From: Rhizophagus irregularis
Lineage: Eukaryota > Glomeromycota > Glomeromycetes > Glomerales > Glomeraceae
Reading direction: 5' to 3'
Length of the DNA stretch: 64,000 bases
Assembly (NCBI RefSeq): GCF_026210795.1
Contig: NC_089441.1
Location: forward strand, 3,286,001-3,350,000
Of this stretch, positions 50,573 through 61,029 are shown piece by piece. How positions within the stretch are numbered: the stretch's first letter is position 1; every line of letters starts with the position of its first letter. The notes beneath the pieces are model-generated. The model did no database searches and was not told the DNA's origin. It saw only the letters and a program-made list of their open reading frames with translations. The position numbers and the translations under genes were made by a program.

Positions 50573-50802
50573 AATATTTGCTTTAGCCTGGAGGAAAATG
50601 TTATGAAATAGGGCTGGATATTTTATGACATTTTCTGCCTTCCAATTACTTTATCTGGGGGTAGCCTGATAATTTGTCGTTATCCGTCAGTTGTAGCAAC
50701 CAGCATTTTTTTACAATATTATAATTTTAAGAAACAAAACTTTTTCAAAAATTTAATAAAGAAAGAACTAACTTAAAAATATTATTTTATTATTCTTTAC
50801 AA

Positions 50803-51120
50803 AATGCTGGCGCTGGAGTTATTTTTTCTCTCACTTATCAAATCCCAACATGTTTAAAGACTAATCATGTAGTACGCTGTGGTCTGGAACACCCGAGGTT
50901 TTTGACTACCTAGGGATGAAGTTGTAGGGTACTCCTGCCCGATAGGTTAGCCTCCTCTGACTTAGGGTCTCATTAATCGGGAGAAGAGGTAGTTTCTAAG
51001 TACCTTCCACATCAAGAGCGGATATTTTTTGATACTGTGCATCAAGGCGGTAATCCTATATCTGCGAATTTAAGAAAAAAAAATCTAAATCAAAAGAATT
51101 TGGAACCAACACATGTCAAG
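50803..51120 (+). pseudogene. Decayed coding block in the CACTA element
   Basis: A less AT-rich patch has a coherent frame (NAGAGVIFSLTYQIP, LEHPRFLTT, SCRVLLPDRLASSDLG, then VVSKYLPHQERIFFDTVHQG). Three stops (50911, 50917, 50974) break it, and it ends at a GT donor at 51121. Two small spliced-looking blocks follow (51180-51242, 51314-51351). The protein is not recognised. It may be a captured host gene fragment or a lost element ORF. Confidence 0.3.
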
Positions 51121-52235
51121 GTAATTTAAGCATTCTTTTTAAAAAAATTTAATCAAAGATTAATTTGGTTTATATACAGTAAACCCAAGAAAAAGAAGAT
51201 ATAATGTATTTTCAGAAGAATATGATAGTAACGCATATCAAGGTAACTTAAATATTTATTTTTTATTTTATTAAAAAAAATATAATAACAAGATTTATTT
51301 TCTCTTTAAATAGCAAACTTCGAAAAAAGAGGTGGAATAAAACTGGAATAAATATAAAGGTATATTTTTTACTAATTTTTATTTATATTATTAATATTTT
51401 TTTTAACACTCTTTCTTTTTTCTAATCTAACGTTTGTTTCTACTAATACTACTAAACATACTAACATTTTCTATCCATTTTATTTTTCTTTTTTTTTACT
51501 AACATTTTCTAATACCATTCCTTTTCTTTAACAATTTCGTTTAACATTATTCATACTAATATCTTTATTACTAAAATACTTTACTATTTCTATTTCTTTC
51601 TTTTAAATATTAAACAGATAAAAATATGTAGCAAATAAGTGAACACATTATTTTACACATAATTCTAATTTTTTATACAGCTAGAATAATTTTTATAATT
51701 TTTTGTAATTTTATTTATTTGTAATTAATTAACAATTAAATAAATAAATTAATATTATAATTGAATTTAAATTATAAATTTATTAGCATTCATATTATTG
51801 CATTAAATAAATATTATTTTTGATATGCGTTCAATAATAAAATCAGTAAACTATAGCTATTAGCCTATTAAGCCTATTAGGTATACTTGATACGTATATC
51901 GGCACTATCGATAAATGTACGATATCTATTCGATATTTTACTATAATATATCGGGTATCTGATAAATCTATGATATGTGACTGATATTTGACTACCCGAT
52001 ATGTATAAGATATGTACATGATATTTACAATATATGTCACCGATTTTTTACATTTTTACTACACTTATCGGGCACCCGATATATGTAGTATTGTTAAATA
52101 TTATACACATATATTACATATATTGCATACATATCGGGTACCCGATATGTACCCGATAACCTTGATTTTGACCAGTGCTATAAGTACACGTCCATGTCTG
52201 GTCCTAAGAGGGGTGCATTTAGAAAGAGTTGACTG

Positions 52236-52616
52236 TATTTAATTTAAAAAAATAGTTTAATATCTTTATTGTAAGCTTTTTATAATGATTTATTAAATAT
52301 TTTTAGTTTAGCTTTAATAAAAGTCTTATAAATCTATTATCTAATATTATTTATATAAAAAAGTCTATTTTTAAAGTCTTCCGATTAATAGTTAACAATA
52401 TGTTTAAAAATGTAAAAAATTACATTTTGTATAAATGGTAAATTTATTAGAATTTCCTTAAGTATTTGTCTTATTTATTATCCAAATTTCTCAGTAGAAA
52501 ATCAATTGAAAAATCCTTTATACTATTTTTATATTAGTTATAATAGTAGATAAACTTTAGTACTATTTTAATAACCAATTTTTTTGTAATATATTTTTAA
52601 GAAAATTAAAGATTAT
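52236..52616. other. AT-rich spacer
   Basis: This short stretch between the TA-flanked element and the piggyBac relic has no recognised content. Confidence 0.4.
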
Positions 52617-55357
52617 CCCTTAAACGGTTTTGCAGGCAAATTTGCCTGCAATTTATTAAAAAAAAATATCTGTCATATAAAACTTTTTCAATAAAAGTCA
52701 GGTTATCATAAAATTTTACAGCAATGTTGTACAATATTTTAACTATCAAATGTATGGTTAAAAAATTGGCTGATTATTTAAAATTAAACCAGTATTTGAC
52801 CTGTAAAAATGCTTATCAAACCTCGGAATTTTGGAATTTTGAAGTCTGAAGGTTTTTCAGTTTTATCTCATTATTTTCTTGCTCAATTTTTTTTATTTTC
52901 ACTATGGATACTAATGAATATGATGAACAGGATTTGTTTATTGTTGATTTTCACGGAATATTCATAATATTACTGATGAACAAGACAATAATAGCGATAG
53001 TAGTGATAATGTTGAAGAAATTCAAAATGAAGAGAATGTTAGTGGTAGAGGTGGTAATAGAGGTAGAGGTAGAGGTCGGGGTAGAGGTCGGGGTAGAGCA
53101 AGAAATAGCAGTAGTGAAAGGGATAATAGAGAACAAGCTGTACAACTTCCACCACCACCTTTTTTTGACAATTTTCAACATACTAAACCTTTACATAAAT
53201 TTACCGTAAATTTACCTAATGACTTTCTTTCACTATCACCTTACTCAATTTTTTCTCTCTTTTTTTCTCTTGAGCAAATAGAAATAATTGTTAAAAATAC
53301 AAATAAATATGCTTATATGAAGGATGCAGGAGAAGGACGTAAATGGAAAGAATTAACAATAAAAGAGTTTAGAATTTGGTTGGCAATTCTAATATATGCA
53401 GGCGTTTTTAAATTGCCTAGTATTCGAGATTATTGGAATAGAGATAATAAGTTTCCTGAACATAAAATTACAACCTTTATGTCTCTAGTTTGTTTTGAAC
53501 AGGTATTTGTTATTATGTATATTAATATTTTTATTAAATTAATTAAAACTTAATTTAAACTGTTGTTAATATATTTAGATTAAACGTTTCATGCATATTT
53601 CAGATTGCACTGTTCAGCCTCCATTTTGGTATTCTAAAGTAGACCCTTTGGCAACTCATATTCAAACAATTTCCAAATCAATCTGTATGCCATCATCAAA
53701 TATTTCAGTTGATGAGATAATAGTTAGATTTTCGGGAAGAAGTACTCATACTGTAAGAATTAAAAATAAACCCACCCCAGAAGGCTACAAAATTCTCTCT
53801 CTGTGTGATGCTGGTTACACATATTCTTTCATTTTTACTTCCAGAATTCAAAACCAGCCTGAGGTTCAACAAGTACCAGATTTAAGTAAAGTGGGTAATG
53901 AAGTGTATCACCTTGTTTCTCAATTGCCAACAGAAAATAAATCATTCAATATTTATATGGACAATTATTTTCTAGTATTAAGCTTTTTAAATATTTGCGT
54001 GAAAAGAAAATTGGGGCATGTGGAACTGTTCGCAAAAATAGCGCTAATTTTCCACATATTCTTAAAATAGACAGAAAACTGGACTGGGATACACTTTCTG
54101 GGGTAGTTGTTGATAATGTGTTAGCCATTTTATGGATGGATAATGGCCCAGTTACTATGCTTTCAACTATTCACCAAATTGATAATGGAAATGAAAATCG
54201 AATTGAGAGAATTTGACATAGACCACGTGAGACAAGTACTAATGCAGTTAAGGTTCGAGCAGTTTTTGGGACTGCAAGTAAAAAATCTTTACCTATTCCT
54301 GTTGTAATTGATGATTATAACCATTTTATGGGTGGGGTGGACATTGCTGACCAATTACGAGGATATTATGGTACTCAATTACCAGTACGAAGAACGTGGA
54401 TGCCGTTGTTTTTCTGGTTATTGGATACTGCTTTAATTAACTCATACTTAATATTAAAAAAATTGATGGAAATGTTAATCAAAAGGATTTCAGAATACAA
54501 TTATTATGGGATTTAATTAAAGAAGATTTAGAAGGAAGTGATAAAAAGCCACATACACGAAATCAAGTTGATGAATTAACTAAACAATTTAAGTTTATTT
54601 ATGTTGATCCTACTAAAAAGCAGCAATATGTTACGGCAAAATTTGAACTCCCTATAGAAAGATTATTACTGGAAGGTCATTTTCCAGAATGGAGAGAAAC
54701 AAGGAGTAGTTGTATATGGTGTAAATATTTAGCAAAAAAGAATCAGGAAAAAGCAACAAAAAATCCTCCTCAATCACAGTTATATTGTATAAAATGTAAT
54801 TTAGCCTTATGTTGTAATAAGGAAAGAAGTAATTGTTTTAAGGATTTTCATACATATAAGGAAGATGACGAATAAAAATGATATTTTATTTTAATTTTTC
54901 TTATTTAAAATTAGTTAATTTTCGTAACATATACATTGCACTTTTTTTATGAATTTTACGAAAATTATTCTTTTTTTAAGGCATTATATAATTTCGAAAT
55001 CTTACTTTTAAATCGTAAAAATTAGCATAATAAAAATTATTTCTCGTAACTTATTTTACATTTTATTATTAAGGTTTGACATGGTCACAACTAAATCCCA
55101 ATGAGTCCGTTGAGATTAAATACAAAATTATTTTAAAAATTGGGTTATCGTTAAAATGCAACGTTTTGATCAATGGTTAATTTTAATTTTTTAGTATGTG
55201 ATCGGAAAATGATGATCACCACCATGTGATATAATATTTAAACTATTTGGAAAAAAATTTTTATTGGAATAGCCTTATTCTTCAAAAAAGTAAATGAGAG
55301 CTGAAATTTTGGTAAAATCGCAGGCAAATTTGCCTGCAATGTCTTACCGTTTAAGGG
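52617..55357 (+). mobile_element. piggyBac-type element, 2.7 kb
   Basis: CCCTTAAACGGT at the left is matched in inverse by ACCGTTTAAGGG at the right. Close inside each end lies the palindrome GCAGGCAAATTTGCCTGC. It encodes a broken piggyBac transposase. A clean TTAA duplication outside the CCC ends is not visible; ATTAT flanks in inverse instead. Confidence 0.75.
52903..54875 (+). pseudogene. piggyBac transposase (DDE_Tnp_1_7), degenerate
   Basis: This would excise and reinsert at TTAA sites. It has an N-terminal acidic and Arg-Gly-rich tract (52980-53110), then GRKWKELTIKEFRIWLAILI and FMHISDCTVQPPFW. The DDE region includes SSNISVDEIIVRFSGR, NIYMDNYF and GVVVDNVLAILWMDN. The diagnostic MGGVDIADQLRGYYGTQLP lies near 54328. 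The C-terminal Cys cluster (CIWCKYLAKK...YCIKCNLALCC) is present. A 76 bp intron lies at 53503-53578. There are single-base frameshifts near 52960, 53970 and 54460, and a TGA at 54214. All four lesions are small, so the copy is old but not shredded. Confidence 0.85.
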
Positions 55358-55546
55358 ATAATGATTTTATAATTATTTTTATGAATTTTTATAATTATAA
55401 CCGGCGGTTAACATCACCGGTATCACGTGATATTGATAAGTCATATGACTTTAACATTTTTTACGATCAAAAAATTTTATTTTATTTAAAAAGACATTGA
55501 ACAAAAATTATTAATATTATAACTAAATTTCATTGGTTATATATCT

Positions 55547-56147
55547 TTAATTTTGCTTATTACATATCCTGGTATTATGACCTGTTTGTCCACAAACTTT
55601 ACATATATACACTTTCCGTTTTGATATATTCTCATTTATTTCATGTCTTTGTATATGAAAATCACTAGTATTAGTATCAAGTATATTAAAAGGAGTTCTT
55701 ATGAAGATGCTTGCTAAGATTGTTGTTGCACTTCGCGTATACATAAATTGGAATCAATTGGATTAATTGCACTATTTTTTGTATTAACATGACGTAAATT
55801 TGATTCTGATGCTAATTTAATCTGTTTGTTTGGTGGATATCCATATCGTTTCTGAACCACAGGATCCAAAATCTGAAAATTCGCCTCATCATTTGTAATA
55901 TTTGTATCTTTAATAATGGCTTTTTTTTGATCAATAAACCCATTAATCATATCAATAATTTCATTTTTACATCCCATATCAAGTGCTAAGTTAAGAGTTT
56001 TCTTCATTTTTCCAAACCCATACGCATATTTAACTTTCTTCTGTGAACATTGTTTAATATCAGATGTAAATGTTTCTGGTACTCTAAGCTGATTAAAGAT
56101 ATGTAAATCTGCTACTATAACTAAGATTGCTTGCCATAACCTAGGGG
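55547..56147 (-). pseudogene. FAR1/MULE-type relic, C-terminal segment with zinc knuckle
   Basis: LRVPETFTSDIKQCSQKKVK and DPVVQKRYGYPPNKQIKLAS lead into a frame-shifted VYICKVCGQTGHNTRIC zinc knuckle near 55600. I recognise this order as the tail of FAR1/MULE-like transposases common in Glomeromycotina. A hAT-like MITE (56148-56599) cuts it at its upstream end. Confidence 0.6.
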
Positions 56148-56599
56148 CAGTGTTAGGCAATTGGACAATTAGACGTTTCGGACATTTGTCCAAACCCTGT
56201 CCAAAACTTGTCCAAAACCAAAACCTTTTTTTCATTGGACAGGTTTTAGACAGATTACATGACAAAAAATTTAATTTTGGGCAGAATTATGACTAATTTT
56301 GGCTAATTTTAATTTTAGTTCAATTATTAAATTATTTTAAAAATCTTTAAATGTTAATTTTTAATATTATTTTGATTTTACATTAATTTTTATTATTTAA
56401 TTATATTAAATATTTACCTTTTTAACATTTTAACATTATATTTTTATTTTATTTTTAGTTTCAGTTGATAAATATTAGGACTCTTGAGCAGTTTTAAACT
56501 GTCCAAAACTATGTCCAAAACTATGTCCAAAATTGGTTTTGGACAGTCCAAAATTGTCCAATTAAAAAACCAATTGGACAAGTCCAAAACCCAACACTG
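56148..56599. mobile_element. hAT-like MITE with 8-bp TSD
   Basis: CAGTGTT at the left and AACACTG at the right, with repeated TCCAAAAC / GTTTTGGACA stretches in both orientations. The flanks CCTAGGGG and CCTAGGAG match at 7 of 8 bases. An 8-bp duplication and CAG ends fit hAT. Confidence 0.8.
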
Positions 56600-56680
56600 C
56601 CTAGGAGTTTAGGCAAGATGGCGTTTCGCCAAAAAGCAAAATTCTGCTGAAACTATATTAAAGTTATATTAAAAAACTGC

Positions 56681-57200
56681 ATCAGGAAATTTGTTTAGGC
56701 GTAATTTAGTGTAATATTTCGAAGGTTGTGTAAAATTTTGAAATATTACACTAAAAACGTAATATTACAAAAGTTTACGCTCTTAAATTTGAATAATTAT
56801 AGTAATTTAAGAATATCTCGCTATCTACTGATCCAATCAAGACGATCTATAGCTCATTGGAATCAGCTCATCAAGACGGATCGAATGGTAGTAAAATCGC
56901 ATTTCTACAGTTGATAGAACGCTCTATAGTATGCAGTAAAGTTTTAAATTAATAGAAAATCATCTATCGAACGTAAAGATACGATTTTACTACCATTCGA
57001 TTCGTCTTGATGAGCTGATTCCAATGAGCTATAGATCGTCTTGATTGGATCAGTAGATAGCAAGATATTCTTAAATTACTATAATTATTCAAATTTAAGA
57101 GCATAAACTTTTGTAATATTACGTTTTTAGTGTAATATTTCGAAATTTTACACCACCTTCGAAATATTACACTAAATTACGCCTAAACAAATTTCCTGAT
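56681..57200. mobile_element. Foldback element copy 1, 520 bp
   Basis: The ends ATCAGGAAATTTGTTTAGGC and its exact inverse enclose arms of about 225 bp that pair almost completely, around an 80 bp loop. The arms carry TAGCTCATTGGAATCAGCTC and AATGGTAGTAAAATCG. Confidence 0.9.
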
Positions 57201-57280
57201 GTGGTGAAACTTTGGAGAAAGGTGAAACTGCTGAAACTTATTATAAAATGCCGAAATTGCCAAAACTCTGCCAAAACTAT

Positions 57281-57470
57281 CACACGTCAAATGACCAAAA
57301 ACAGGCAAAAAAAATGGCTAGAATTACATAAACTATTCGCAAATTTATATAAACTATTTACAAATAGTATAGGTTAATTCGCAAATAGCCAAAAACAGCC
57401 AAAAATAGCCAAAAATAGCCACTGCTTTTCACGCCATTTTTTTTGCCGATTTTTAGCATTTCGACCTGTG
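57281..57470. mobile_element. MITE copy 3 (CACACGTC ends)
   Basis: This 190 bp copy of the family at 182 and 44840 is slightly diverged (GACCAAAAACAG at the left end). TAT is duplicated at 57278-57280 and 57471-57473. Confidence 0.88.
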
Positions 57471-57474
57471 TATA

Positions 57475-57944
57475 ATAAATCTATAGTAAAATTTTGACAA
57501 AACTAATCGTAGGATTTTGAAAAGGTTTAGACAAGCAACCTTAACTATAACTTCATTATTATTATCTTGTTGAAACTGTGTTACTACTTCAGCAGTTTCA
57601 TTTTGTAAATCATTATGTGTATTTTGATCTTGAATATTCTCCAGGTACCATCTTCTGGCAATAAGTCCAATGTTAAATTTTGCCACTTTTGAATTCATCA
57701 TGACATGAAAAAAATGTAAACATACAAGTCTATGATTAATTATAGGCAAATACGTACATAAATGGTCACCATCAATTAGCAAAATCACATAGTGTTTGTA
57801 CGATTTTGTAATTCCAAAAAGTTTCTATATTTTAACAACATCAGCTAGTTGTATCCCTTCCATTAGAGAAAAAAAAGAAGTTTGTGGTATATTAAGTTGA
57901 TCTTCAATAAATCCGCCATTATATTCACATTGATCGCTATCATC
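57475..57944 (-). pseudogene. FAR1/MULE-type relic, SWIM zinc-finger segment
   Basis: After an AG acceptor at 57945 the frame reads DDSDQCEYNGGFIEDQLNIP, one TAG stop near 57828, then HLCTYLPIINHRLVCLHFFH VMMNSKVAKF (two parts). C-x(n)-C-x-H spacing and context fit the SWIM finger that follows the DDE domain in MULE/FAR1 proteins. It belongs with the segments at 59121 and 55547. Confidence 0.6.
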
Positions 57945-58142
57945 CTAATTAAGAATTTGTAAAACAATGATTCTGTAATTAGTTCACATAATTATGTGAT
58001 GCCAAATGTAATTTTTTTTAACGGATTTTTGGCTCCTATATGCTATATCTTCACTTTAACCATAATTTATTACATATATTGTTTGAGAAAACGTTTCAAA
58101 CACTAAATCTAACGCATAACTAAAGATATTACTGTTAGATTA

Positions 58143-58936
58143 CGGTGCAGAACCTCTATAATAGGAACTTAAAAAAAATTGAATAAAATTTGATTTTATG
58201 ATTGGATTTTAATTTTATAAAAAAAATTAAACTCTATTTATTAAAAGGAATTGATTTATAAAATAAAATAAAAAGTCTCAATTTTTCAGATTATGTAAGC
58301 ATCACGTGATACATATATTAACCAATCAGAAATTAGAATTTTAGATATTAAAATTTATATAATATATTTATTTATTGTATTTCATTATAAACTGATGAAT
58401 CAGGTATATGATGATGAGATTTGTATTTTATTATATGTATTTTTTGATCAAATTAAAGTAAAATTACTTAGTTTTTGAATTTTTTCATTTATAAATTCAT
58501 CTGAACTGTCTTTTAAATATTCACTTGATGGTATATAATTATAATCTATAACATTAAATTAACCTATATTTAAACAACCTTATTTATTAAATCTTTTTTT
58601 GCAGTTTTAAAAATTTTTTTTCTTCTTAGCATATTAAAAAAAAAAAATCTGTACATTAAATATGGCTAAAAAAACTTGTAATACAAAAATTTAAACTAGT
58701 CTCAATTTTAACTAAATTTAATCAATATATTTAAATTACAGATTTTTAAACAGCTAAAACTCAGCCAAAATTTAATTTAGAAAAAAAATAACCGATAATT
58801 TTTAAAGCTAATGGTCATATCTATAAAAATTATCGGTTAAATTTTTTAATTTAATATAAAAAAATTTTTTTTTAGGAATTTATAATCAATCAATTATTAT
58901 TATACATAAGTAGTTGAGTATAGAGGTTCTGCACTA
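58143..58936. mobile_element. TIR element, family 1 relative (GTGCAGAACCTCTATA ends)
   Basis: GGTGCAGAACCTCTATA at the left and TATAGAGGTTCTGCAC at the right, with TA next to each end. The 790 bp AT-rich interior has no ORF. The ends match the element at 39749 apart from a few bases. It splits the FAR1/MULE relic. Confidence 0.75.
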
Positions 58937-59120
58937 TATTACAAAAAACTTTCTAACTCTTATTACCATTAATTTATCATAAACAAACCTTACAGACCCT
59001 AACTCTAATACATATACAACCAAAACTTCGTGTAAATTAACCTTCATATACCTTTATTGTCTTAATCATTTCTTTGGAAATTAATTTAGCCTGATATAAT
59101 AATGACCCAAAGATCTGTTG

Positions 59121-59590
59121 CTATTGAACTGACAATATATGAGGCGTTAAATATCTTTTTATTAGTTCAACAACCTTAGGAAATATGGGCTCAATAATTG
59201 AAGGTGTCTGATTAGTGGAAAGACTTTGAAGATATGTATTATGGCAAGACCATTGTGCTTCATTATCTAATAGTTTCTGAGTTTGATTGTGTAAATTACA
59301 CAGTGATAAAGTACTACTGGTACCTTCTTTAATTAAACAATTCATTACTTCTACTCTCTGTGTACTTTGAATGCCAGCTGTAAAAGTTTTAATTTGGAAG
59401 CATCTTGCCCATGCTTGCTGACAATTATTCAAAGTTCAAGTTAGGTAGGTTTGAATGGAAGGATATTTTTCAAATAATCGTGTCCAGCGATGATGAAAAT
59501 CATTTTCAAATAGGCTATTTCAAGTATGTAAAAATTCTTTGTAGAATTCTTTATATTCCTTCTTCCCTAATTTACTTGCTAAATTTTTTT
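59121..59590 (-). pseudogene. FAR1/MULE-type relic, transposase core segment
   Basis: Going down the minus strand: EFYKEFLHT, stop, NSLFENDFHHRWTRLFEKYP, stop, then NNCQQAWARCFQIKTFTAGI and QSTQRVEVMNCLIKEG. The QSTQRVEVMN block is typical of FAR1/MULE transposases near the third catalytic acidic residue. Three in-frame stops show decay. Confidence 0.65.
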
Positions 59591-59736
59591 CGTAGGTTTT
59601 CTTGGATGTGAAAAATACAAAGATAAGGGGCATGCCAGAAATCACGTGATTATGCTCAATTAGAGACCTAACCCTTCCTACCCACCATGTGATTGAATTC
59701 TGATTGGCTAAAAAAATATATACAGTATAATATATA

Positions 59737-60260
59737 CATCAGGAAATTTGTTTAGGCGTAATTTAGGGTAATATTTCAAAGGTGGTGTAAAATTTTGAAA
59801 TATTACACTAAAAACGTAATATTACAAAAGTTTAGGCTCTTAAATTTGAATAATTATAGTAATTTAAGAGAATATTTCGCTATCTACTGATCCAATCAAG
59901 ACGATCTATAGCTCATTGGAATCAGCTCATCAAGACGAATCGAATGGTAGTAAAATCGCATCTTTACGTTTGATAGATGACTTTCTATTAATTTAAAACT
60001 TTACTGCATACTATAGAGCATTCTATCAACTGTAAAAATGTGATTTTACTACCATTCGATCTGTCTTGATGAGCTGATTCCAATGAGCTATAGATCGTCT
60101 TGATTGGATCAGTAAATAGTGAAATATTCTTAAATTACTATAATTATTCAAATTTAAGAGCATAAATTTTTGTATTATTACGTTTTTAGTGTAATATTTC
60201 GAAATTTTACACCACCTTCAAAATATTACACTAAATTACGCCTAAACAAATTTCCTGATG
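59737..60260. mobile_element. Foldback element copy 2, 524 bp
   Basis: It has the same arms as 56681-57200. The loop is in the opposite orientation: CTTTACTGCATACTATAGAG here against CTCTATAGTATGCAGTAAAG there. Confidence 0.9.
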
Positions 60261-60264
60261 TAAT

Positions 60265-60810
60265 ATATTATATTAATATATATATTATAATACAATTAGT
60301 TTGCTATCTAATAATCCAATTTACATAAACTTTTTTTTGTTTTGTAGCCCCATTTATGCTTTATAAAATAAAATAAAAATTCATTGAAATTGAACTGCTA
60401 GATGGTAAAATAATTGCAAAAAAACTTATTAATAAATAAATTACCATATATTATATATATATTATAATACAGTTTTTTCACTATCCAATAATCCAATTTG
60501 CATAAACTTTTTTTTTGTTTTGTAGACCTCTTTATGCTTTACAAAACAAAAAAAATTCATTAAAATTGAACTGCTATATAGTAAGTTAATTGCAAAAAAA
60601 CTTTTTAATAAATAAATTACTATATATTACATATATATTATAATACAATTATTTTACTATCCAATAATTCAATTTGCATAAACTTTTTTTTATTTTGTAG
60701 CTCTCTTTATACTTTATAAAACAAAAAAATATTTAAAATTGGACTTTTAGATGGTGAGATAATTGCAAAAAAAGCTTCTTAATAAACAAATTATATATTA
60801 TTTATTATAG
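60265..60810 (+). repeat. Tandem repeat, ~180 bp unit, three copies
   Basis: Landmarks ATATATTATAATACA, CATAAACTTTTTTTT and ATTGCAAAAAAA recur three times. There is no coding potential. Confidence 0.85.
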
Positions 60811-61029
60811 AAGATATACTATTACCATAAAAGATATATTGTGACACCTGATTGCAGGACCTGACCCCCACCCACCCACTAAATCACGTAATTTCTGGCA
60901 CGTCCTAATGATGAGTTTCAGGCACACAGGTCAAAATCAAAAAAATCGGACATATGGAAAATCAGCAAAAATCAGACCAAAATCGACTAACATTACAAAT
61001 CAGCACATCTGATTGATGCCAATCAGACA

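Larger units (their letters stand above)
40897..52177. mobile_element. CACTA-type DNA transposon, 11.3 kb
   Basis: The termini CACTGGTCAAAATTAATG and the inverse of ATTTTGACCAGTG begin with CACTG, as CACTA (EnSpm) elements do. The 3-bp target duplication CTA lies at 40894-40896 and 52178-52180. Subterminal regions (40917-41100, 51890-52165) carry many short ATCGGGTAC / GATATGT repeats in both orientations, another CACTA hallmark. Inside are a TNP2-type transposase pseudogene (+), a second spliced ORF (-) and a MYB/SANT-like gene (+). Confidence 0.88.
40466..52235. mobile_element. TA-flanked small TIR element, split by a CACTA insertion
   Basis: CAGTCAACTCTCTCTAAG at 40466 is matched in inverse at 52235 (CTTTCTAAATGCACCCC continues the pair), and TA flanks both sides. 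Without the CACTA element between its CTA duplications, about 490 bp remain. The subterminal motif CTCTATAAGTACAC then reads through at the join. TA duplication and short size suggest a Tc1/mariner or pogo-type MITE. Confidence 0.8.
59630..60906. mobile_element. TIR element enclosing foldback copy 2 and a satellite
   Basis: GGCATGCCAGAAATCACGTGATT-type left end (59630) pairs with AATCACGTAATTTCTGGCACGT at the right (60883-60905). A 520 bp foldback and a three-unit satellite lie inside. The flanking duplication is not resolved. Confidence 0.55.

Noticed and set aside
51843-52242. Tyr/Ile-rich ORFs near the CACTA right end
   Set aside because: They are produced by the ATATCGGGTAC subterminal repeats, which are non-coding.
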